From Oehlia diaphana (taxonomy: Eukaryota; Glomeromycota; Glomeromycetes; Glomerales; Glomeraceae), in the NCBI GenBank assembly GCA_003833135.1, contig QZLH01000117.1, positions 42,714 through 106,713 of the forward strand: a DNA stretch of 64,000 bases, given 5' to 3'. Made by a program: the position numbers and the translations under genes. Positions 56,937 to 64,000 of this stretch are shown here, one piece after another. Positions within the stretch are counted from its first letter, which is position 1; every line of letters begins with the position of its first letter. The notes under the pieces were generated by a model, which ran no database searches, was not told where the DNA came from, and was given only the letters and a program-made list of their open reading frames with translations.

Positions 56937-57378
56937 ATGTCTACGTATCCTGGAACTTATGGAACATACACACATGAAGAAGGTAAATACATTCTAAATT
57001 CTGTTATTCGATTCTTATTGTTGATTTTCCTGAGTATCAAATCTTTAATTTTTAAATATATACTCTTTCCGTTCATAGATGCGGCAGTAATTGAACAACG
57101 TCGTATAGCAGCAACTTTGGGTCCTTGTCCAAAAGGAGGAAATCATGAACTAAGACAACATTAGTAATTATCTTTCCTTTTAAGGTTCTTTTTTTTTTAA
57201 AAAAAAAATATCTAATTTTATTCTTTTATTTCCATTTAGCACGTCCGGTACATTATTTTGGGCATTTTGTTTGGGTTTACCAAGATTTTTTGGATATGCA
57301 AAGAAAAAGACTGTCTGTAAAAAATGTAATATGGAATTTAAAGGCGTGAACATTCCTGAAGCTGGATCAATGAATTGA
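56937..57378 (+). CDS. Small Cys-containing membrane-associated protein, family uncertain
   Basis: Three exons: 56,937-56,982, 57,079-57,163 and 57,240-57,378 (89 residues). After MSTYPGTYGTYTHEE it reads VIEQRRIAATLGPCPKGGNH, then a hydrophobic turn (TSGTLFWAFCFGLPRFFGY) and KKKTVCKKCNMEF. A CP..H pair and a CKKC pair on either side of a short hydrophobic segment resemble the layout of LITAF/BRI3-type zinc-binding monotopic membrane proteins, where the two pairs join one zinc site. That is an analogy; no family is certain. Introns are GT..AG and frame-continuous, so the gene is likely real. The CACGTG-rich inverted repeat lies just upstream. Confidence 0.75.
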
Positions 57379-57981
57379 CAAAGGATTTTAATTTACATAA
57401 TATATTTAATCACAATTCCAAAAAATTTTTTACACATACTTCATCTTATTTTAAAAGAACATTACTTGCAAATATTTTTTCCAAATAACTTTAATATCAT
57501 TTTTAATATTTTAATAATAGATATTTTCTTTTTTACATTCTTACTTTTATTTATGGAGCGCATATAATTTTATTTATATAGAATGCTTGTTTTATATTGT
57601 ATTACAAATTTTAGGACAAAACTCTTTCTTCTGAATTAGAATATCTATGAGATCTAGTTCTGAACTTCAAAAACTAGATTTAAACTAGTTATGAATTCTA
57701 AAATTAGATCAAATTTTTTTCATTATTATTTTTTGATTGATTAGTGTTAAAATGCATTATTCGTTTATTTTTTGTATATTTATAATAAAAAAAATCTCCG
57801 GAAATCAAATTAATTCATAAATTAAGTGATAATAATTTATAATAATTTCTTTAATATTAGTAATATTATATTGCACATGCATTAAACCGCATAATTTCTA
57901 AAGATTTTGTTGTATTTGTATCATATTATAACTTGTTTATAAAAAACATTCAACAATAAATAAATGTCAAACAATTTATTT
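57379..57981. other. Convergent intergenic region
   Basis: 3' flanks of the small Cys protein gene and TBCB. About 57,650-57,710 has inverted CTAGTT/AACTAG words. Otherwise AT-rich with no gene. Confidence 0.45.
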
Positions 57982-59052
57982 CTACATTTCTTCTTCAAAA
58001 GTTTCTTCAGGATAATCGCCAACTTTTACTTTATTTGGTCTAACAAATGCACCATGTTTTGGAGGACTTTCAAAATACTTTTCTCCTTGAACACTGAATA
58101 AAATTCAAATTAGTATAAAAAATTATTTAAGAATTGTTAGAATCATTAATACATACGTTCCATCGTGTTTTCCAATTGGCTCATCATATTGAACACCAAC
58201 CCAATAACCCGGCTTAAATTTAGTTTCACCTTTGAAAAAGAATAAATATGTTTTAATACGGAATGATAATTGAAATACTGAATTTTAAAAAACTTACCAA
58301 CAAATTTCACAATACCACGTCTTTTTAATCCTTCTTCATTTCCTTCACCAAAATCAACTTCACATCGATCACCAACTTTAATGTTTTTTGCTTCTTCTTC
58401 AAATGTCTGAGAAGCATTTGAAGTCGACGATTTAGCATCAGAAAATCTTCCTAATTTATTACGTTGCTTAAATGCAAGCACCGAGTCTTATAAAAAATTA
58501 GACAAATAAATAAATATATAGATACGATAAAATTAATGTAATTTACAAATTATAACTACCTGATCGTTTAGCATATTCATCATCGGGTAATTCATATTTT
58601 TCCACAGATGATAGATCTGTAAATTTGTTTTTATTATTATTAGGATTCGCATCATTAACCTAAATTAAATTAATATACATATATACGTATGATGAATACT
58701 AATAATATCAATTATAAAATAATAGAATTCAATGAATACGACTGCTTACTTTAAGTGTCATAAAATTGTTCACCGGAAAGTCTCCAATCATATAATTATC
58801 CCCTTCTATAGACGTGATCATAGTATCGCCATTATATAATTGTAAAACTTGTGAATCAGCAGGAATACCCGTAATAGGTTCTAGTTTCACCTTAATGGCG
58901 AAGTTCAAAGTCAACTTTTTATAATGAAAAGGAAACAATTATTTTTAATGAGAATGAATATTCACCTTAAGCTGTTTTATTGTAAGACTGACATCAAAGC
59001 GTCTTTCAGAAGACGCGTTTTCACTTTGTACAAAAACTGTTATAACTGACAT
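57982..59052 (-). CDS. TBCB: Tubulin-folding cofactor B (Ubl + CAP-Gly)
   Basis: Six minus-strand exons: 59,052-58,966, 58,890-58,750, 58,659-58,560, 58,486-58,298, 58,229-58,157 and 58,093-57,982 (233 residues). An N-terminal ubiquitin-like fold ([20 protein letters not shown], then [15 protein letters not shown]) is followed by a linker with [12 protein letters not shown] and [14 protein letters not shown]. The CAP-Gly domain has [35 protein letters not shown] and the GKHDG motif at residues 192-196. The chain ends in EEEM, an acidic tail like the DEI/EEM end that TBCB uses to contact TBCE. TBCB binds alpha-tubulin after the CCT chaperonin (yeast Alf1). Length is close to the family norm. 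Intact. Confidence 0.95.
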
Positions 59053-60707
59053 GATAGGAATAAATTAGAAACGGAGAAAATGAGATCGAAGATCGAATAA
59101 GTATGCTTGATTACGTAATGGTATGGATAATTTTGGCAATAGCACTTGGTGTTCAGAACTATAATCCTTTATTAATAAACTTAAATGCCTAATGCTAATC
59201 CAACATGTGAAACTTTTCTTTAGTAATCCCGACCGATTGAAATTCATTGTTTTCTATAGTAATAAAACAAATGCAATATCATGTACATAACAAATTGATA
59301 CAACCTAATATAATTTGAAAGTTATTGGTTTAATTTAACAACTAATAGTTTTCTATTCCCTTTTTGCCCTTGTTCACATTATAGGCCTTGTATTCCTTTA
59401 ATTGGTTTTCCTTCTTCTAGTAACATTTTGTATTAATCACATTTTTGTATGTTGTTTTTGATTTTTTTGTTGACCACACTTCTTTGTTGCTATTTTTTAA
59501 TCGTTAACTCTTTTATAAATTTCTCGTTTCTCATAATGCATATGCAAGAGTATGAAACAAATGTCTTAAATACTTTTGCGATGTTTCAAACATATAATAT
59601 GGATGTCGAAGAAACGACACTATTTTTTTTATGGCACCTTACCGTAAATTTTTTATAACAAACTTTCTCGACATTTTAATTGTACAACCAAGTTGATAGT
59701 GTCATGCTTCTCGTTGAGAATGTTGCCTTCTTGTTCAACCATGTTTATTTGCTTCTTGAAGTAACCAAACGTTAACGGGATTAAAAGTGCACGTGGAAGC
59801 AGGAGTACCTTGTAAATAAGTTAGCATGATGTTAGGTCGGACATGATAATTATTTTTTAATTAAAAATAATAATACAAGGAAATGATTTCGTGAGAATGA
59901 AGTAATTGAAGTTTTTTCTTTAATAAACAAGCTGTATTATCAATCATACAATGGGAATATCGCCAAAGTGGCGGAAGATAAGTTGAGTTAGTTGACGTTA
60001 TAAATTCTATTTCTTTTTAGAAAAAAAATTAAAATAAAAAAAAATGACGCATTAATTATGCGACTCATTAGTAAACAATAATTGGCGGTTTTGTATTTCT
60101 AACATCCTAATTCAAATATTCCAATGATTTTGATTAAACAAAATTATGTGAACCAATTGAGCTGTACATCATGTACCAAATTTATCTATTCCCGCAGGAG
60201 TAATGTACGCCAAAAATAGGTTTAGTTACTTTATATAGCGTGGTCTAGCAAATTGGCGAAAAAATCCTGGGCAATTTGAAATAAAATGATAAAATAGTGA
60301 TGTTCATTCCCCTTGGTCTTGGGAAATTTATTTAAAAGCAAGAAATGACGTAGGGATTTAGAGTAAAAATTTCAAAATGGGGAAATGAGTGAGTAACATT
60401 TTCTTTTTTTAAGTCTAAATAAAGTAAGAATATTGTTTACCTTTTAATAGGCGTATTACATATTAATTAATTTTTATTGTGCCCGGTACCTTGATATGTG
60501 AGTTTCCAAATCAGGTAATGTAATATATCTCATACGGTACTATTGGAATTTTTATAAATACTTATTACATTTTTTACATTATTTTTTACAGAATTTTCTT
60601 GGCAAAAAAAAATAAATAAATTATTTAATAGAAATTTTTTTTTCCCCACATCTGAATATTCAAATATACTTTTTTTTTTTTTACTTAAAACTCGAAACTC
60701 TGAAAAA
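59053..60707. other. Intergenic, TBCB to secreted-protein gene
   Basis: Divergent promoters lie at the two ends. Short ORFs at 59,065-59,247 (-) and 59,449-59,658 (+) show no domain, and their composition follows the T-rich background. A T-rich and A-rich alternation precedes the start at 60,708. No RNA gene seen. Confidence 0.45.
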
Positions 60708-61584
60708 ATGAAAACTTATTTTATCACTCTCTTAGTCCTTGCGTCAGCAACATTGGGTTCAGCCCAATTTGGTGGTAATCTTTCAGACGGTTGTAAGAAC
60801 GAAATGACCACATTGCTTGGTGATAAAGAAATCAATAAATGCTTTCCGTTTGCATCTGTTGCTCCATTGGCTTCTTCTACTTCTATTCCCGACCAAAATA
60901 CTTTAAAGAGTGCGGCCGATGCAATTTGCGAGGCTCCTAAATGTTCAGATGATCTTGTAGCTAAGACTCTAAATGAAGTCAAAACCGCATGTCAACAAGA
61001 TATATCAAATAAAAACCCTCTTGCATCACTTGTTAATGCTGCATTATCTTTGTATTCTCCAACAAGAGATTCTATTTGTTATAAGAACTCTACTGACGGT
61101 TATTGTTTCATTGAATCTCAAGCAGCAGCACAACAAATTCTTCAATCTGCTCCAAAAGGCCAAGATCCTGCTATTACTCTTGCTAGTGCACCAAAAGATG
61201 TAGTTTGCACTCCCTGTAACAAAGCCATTTTTAATACTTATTTTAATTATCAAAATACAAATCCTAATGCATTCTCAGATATCCAACAAGTCACTGATAA
61301 AGATATTAATAATGCTAAAAGTGCCTTACAAGGAAAATGTGGTAAAAATTTCATAGGTAATTATCGAAATTTTATCTATTAATTCTTTTCGAATAAATTT
61401 ATTAAATATTAATAATACTTAATTTTTCATTTTCTAATTATTAGATGGAGATGTAGGAAATTCAAAAGAAGACCCACAAAAATTCCAAACTGAATCTGCT
61501 AATCAAAAATCTGATGCCGCGTCTTTAATTGCAAATCGTATGAGTTTAGTAGTTCTCGTAGGATCAATTCTTGCTGCGCTTTAA
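60708..61584 (+). CDS. Secreted, probably GPI-anchored Cys protein
   Basis: Two exons: 60,708-61,356 and 61,445-61,584 (262 residues). A signal peptide (MKTYFITLLVLASATLGSAQ) gives a likely cleavage after SAQ or SA. The mature chain has regularly spaced Cys (DGC, INKCF, AICEAPKC, TACQQ, ICYK, YCF, VVCTPCNKA, GKCGKN), an even set suited to disulfides, as in a widespread fungal family of cell-wall/GPI proteins. Exon 2 ends in a hydrophobic tail (SLVVLVGSILAAL) preceded by small residues (NQKSDAASL), the pattern of a GPI signal. A surface or wall role is inferred. Paired with another GPI-type secreted protein 830 bp downstream. Confidence 0.85.
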
Positions 61585-62413
61585 ACTTTAAATTGTAATT
61601 TCGGGATAATTATTTATTTATTTTATTTATTTATTTTATTAATTTAAATTGTTTAATTATTTTGGAGAAAAAAAAAATAGTTCAATAGACTTTTTGTAAA
61701 AAAGTATCCGCATTATCCATTATAGAGGAAATTAATGCTTGATGTAAAATCTATTATTTGCATAATTCGGGCTAGTTTGTATTTTTATAATTTATATCAT
61801 TAATATTCAATAAAGTAATATTTATTCGAAACATTTAAAAATAAAAGGTTTAACTCCAGTAAAAGTCGGTAAAAGCCGGTAATAGTTAGTATTTACTTCG
61901 TATAATCTATCTTCGTAATTATATTTTTTATTAACATGGCAAATACATGGTCAAATAAAGTTTAATCACATGAGTATGATGAAATAGAAAATTAAAGTGG
62001 GTGAATTAAAATTAAACTATCTATAAGATTATAATTAAACTTTATGATCATGTTTTGCATATAGACCTTATCAGCTTTTTTATTACTTGGCAATCATGGA
62101 ATGAGCTAAATTAGAAAGATCGACGTTATAATGGTAAATAAACATTCGAAAGTGGTAATTGGGTGCCAATTTATAAATTTCGTATAAATAGAACGTTCTA
62201 TGGTTGTAATCAACTTTTCTCCAATATTTTCACATTAAAAAAAAAGAAAAAGATTAAAAGTTGAGAGTAGTTTTTATATTCATAAATAGCGGAAATTATA
62301 TAAAGTTATAAATTAAGAAAAATCAAAAACTTTTTAGCGTAAATTAATAATCTGATAATAAAATAATAAAAAATTTCCCTATTGTCCGTCAACGAAATTA
62401 TCTCATCTTAACC
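61585..62413 (+). promoter_or_regulatory. Intergenic with TATA box for the PAPG protein gene
   Basis: TATAAATA at 62,183-62,190, about 224 bp before the start codon, is followed by CAACTTTTCTCCAATATTTTC, a plausible start region. The first 250 bp are 3' flank of the upstream gene. A palindromic repeat AAAGTCGGTAAAAGCCGGTA lies near 61,862. Confidence 0.45.
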
Positions 62414-63215
62414 ATGGCAAGAACAAAATTAGAAATGATTCTTTTTTTCACGATATTTTCATTACTTTTCACTTTTCCTTTTCAATTGACGATGGCACAA
62501 GCTCCCGCTCCAGGAGCGGCTCCAGCTCCAGGAACAACTCCCGCTCCAGGAGCGGCTCCTGCTCCAGGAAAAGCTCCCGCTCCAGGAACAGTTCCCGCTC
62601 CAGGGGGAACTACTCCAGGAACCGCGGCTGCTCCTCCTCCCGTACAAGCTACTCTTTGTATTCCGAACGTGTTTATACCCACTACCGTTCCGTTGAAACA
62701 ATTGAAAACTACTTTGGGCACAGGAGGAAGTGTTACTGTTGCAGGAACTGTAACTATTATCGATGGATGTGCATTTACAATCAATGGATTTACTTACTCC
62801 ACTGCGGCTACTAACTCGTAAGTTCTATGATCTTTTCTAACGAAGAAAAAAAAATTTGAATTAATTAATGATTTTTCGTTATAGATATTGGATGGGCAGT
62901 AATTCTACGGATCCTAATTCAGAAAAAATTTTGGTCAGCAATACACCAGTAGGCCAATTCATATCACAACCAGCAGTAAGGTTTAATTTAACTCCAACTA
63001 TAACATTTGATGATTTTAATGTACTAGATCTTTATTCATTTGATGAAAAAGCTGTATTTGGTCAGGCTGTATTAAGAACTCCAAAGAGTTCTGAAACAAA
63101 ACCAAGTGCATCAGCCCCTACTTCCATCATTCTAGGTGATGCCACTAGATTATCAATGAATCCAAACATTATGACCATTATTACTATTGTTTTAGTTGCT
63201 TTTTTTTTCTATTAA
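62414..63215 (+). CDS. Secreted PAPG-repeat protein, probably GPI-anchored
   Basis: Two exons: 62,414-62,817 and 62,885-63,215 (244 residues). A signal peptide (IFSLLFTFPFQLTMAQ) ends near residue 29. About six tandem six-residue repeats (APAPGA/APAPGT, 18 bp each, about 62,500-62,620) follow, then a Cys-containing domain (TLCIPNVFIPTTVPLKQL, TIIDGCAFTINGFTY) and a second half with TPTITFDDFNVLDLYSFDEK. The C-terminus is hydrophobic (IMTIITIVLVAFFFY) after Ser/Asn residues, fitting a GPI signal. The Pro/Ala repeat resembles stalk regions of wall proteins. The 18-bp DNA repeat is locally GC-rich against an AT-rich background and prone to length change. Function unknown. Confidence 0.85.
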
Positions 63216-63714
63216 TTGAATAATTTAGATTTATCGAAGAGAACAATATTTTTAAAAAAATCCTTTTTTTTTTTAATACTATACAATGGTGGAAGACAGA
63301 ATATGGGGGGGTGTTTTTTTTTAAAAAAAAATAATTAATAATTTTATTTAATTTGATATATTTACCGTAGAATGTAATATATTATATTTTGTTATTGTCT
63401 TATATTGTATTTATTACTTTTCTTCATAAAAGCTTTTTAATTAATAAATTCCTTTAATAATAATGATGTTCTTTAAATCAAATATATATATGTACATACA
63501 AATATTTTTTATTTCGAGGTGAACAGGGATCAGAAACAACTCTATGGAAAAATATGCACTTTTTTAATAACTTTTAGTAATGATGTTTCTTTTATGTAAG
63601 CACGTGATATAACATGAGATCTTAGATTTAATACTATTGAACAAATGTGGCGTAATTTATTTTATCGTGGCTTTTCACCGTTCTTAGGTCAAGAGCTATA
63701 TATAAAAAAAAAAA
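63216..63714. other. Intergenic
   Basis: 3' flank of the PAPG gene with homopolymer runs (a G7 run near 63,305). Then AT-rich sequence and CACGTGA at 63,601. TATATA near 63,697 lies just before the next ATG. No gene seen. Confidence 0.4.
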
Positions 63715-64000
63715 ATGAACGAGCAATCACCAGAAGAAGTTTCGGAAGAAGTCATTATAACTTCTTCTACAAATAAAGAAGAAACTAAAGAAACTACAGA
63801 TATGCAAACAACGGAAATTGTAGACAATAATGAAAATGGTGATGTTACCATCGTAAAATCTACAACTGACTCTACATCAGAAAATGTTCCTCCCACTCAA
63901 ATAGAAGATGAAGATAATATGAGTGATATACCCGGAATCCGAGTTTCTATGGCAACTATAGTTGAGTTGCCCCCTCTTGAGGAGCAACAAAGATTGTCTG
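63715..64000 (+). CDS. Acidic protein, 5' part only
   Basis: Open from ATG 63,715 to the window end (95 codons), so truncated. The visible part is Glu/Thr/Ser-rich and probably disordered (MNEQSPEEVSEEVIITSS; then SDIPGIRVSMATIVELPPLE near the end). No domain is recognisable yet. The start is the first ATG after a TATATA-like sequence and an A-run. Codon use looks like neighbouring genes. The family cannot be assigned from this part. Confidence 0.6.
   Translation, partial: MNEQSPEEVSEEVIITSSTNKEETKETTDMQTTEIVDNNENGDVTIVKSTTDSTSENVPPTQIEDEDNMSDIPGIRVSMATIVELPPLEEQQRLS

Noticed and set aside
59449..59658. Small hydrophobic ORF between TBCB and the secreted-protein gene
   Set aside because: Composition follows the T-rich background; no splice support or conserved motif is visible.
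62462..62784. Two minus-strand ORFs opposite the PAPG repeats
   Set aside because: Low-complexity antisense readings of the 18-bp repeat. The plus frame has signal peptide, spliced second exon and GPI-type tail.

Overview
This is a nuclear window from a strongly AT-rich eukaryote with compact, intron-dense genes (introns mostly 50-120 bp, GT..AG, T-rich before the acceptor). The protein set is fungal: inositol-3-phosphate synthase, class I cytochrome c peroxidase, Snd3/Pho88, striatin, ETP1/BRAP2. Gene islands of roughly 15-20 kb are separated by AT-rich deserts full of DNA transposons (MULE, hAT, pogo/Tigger and many palindromic MITE-like elements). This combination fits an arbuscular mycorrhizal fungus (Glomeromycotina, Rhizophagus-like). 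That assignment is an inference, not proven by any single gene.

Layout. 1-13,500: transposon graveyard. A decayed MULE lies between inverted arms at 1-453 and 7,921-8,335. It carries nested insertions: palindromic elements, a GGCCA-rich MITE, a hAT remnant, and a 296-bp MITE with perfect 8-bp target-site duplications. Beyond it are an ~0.8-kb inverted-repeat element (10,080-10,880) and a ~2-kb foldback (10,895-12,856). 14,774-28,466: gene island 1, with INO1 (+), stomatin-like SPFH protein (+), claudin/PMP22-like tetraspan protein (-), BAR-domain protein (-), sphingosine-1-phosphate lyase (+), an unknown membrane protein (+), cytochrome c peroxidase (-) and beta-carbonic anhydrase (+). 28,467-44,425: repeat desert. 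It includes a ~4-kb block with two arrays of intron-bounded micro-exon-like units around an assembly gap, a 1.38-kb hAT-type MITE, and a decayed pogo/Tigger transposase. 44,426-64,000: gene island 2, with borealin-like (+), striatin (-), SND3 (+), BRAP2/ETP1 (-), a degenerate membrane-protein locus (-), an 89-residue Cys protein (+), tubulin cofactor B (-), two secreted and probably GPI-anchored proteins (+), and an acidic protein running off the end (+).

Functional themes. Several genes concern membranes and lipids (INO1, S1P lyase, BAR, SPFH, claudin-like, SND3). Others serve signalling and cell division (striatin of STRIPAK, borealin of the chromosomal passenger complex, TBCB for tubulin folding, BRAP2/ETP1 as a RING E3). 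I see no operon-like linkage. Striatin and SND3 are divergent with 434 bp between start codons.

Exon boundaries were derived by hand from splice consensus and reading-frame continuity. For every complete gene model given with exons the summed exon length is divisible by three. The most unusual signal is the pair of tandem micro-exon-like arrays at 30.6-33.8 kb.
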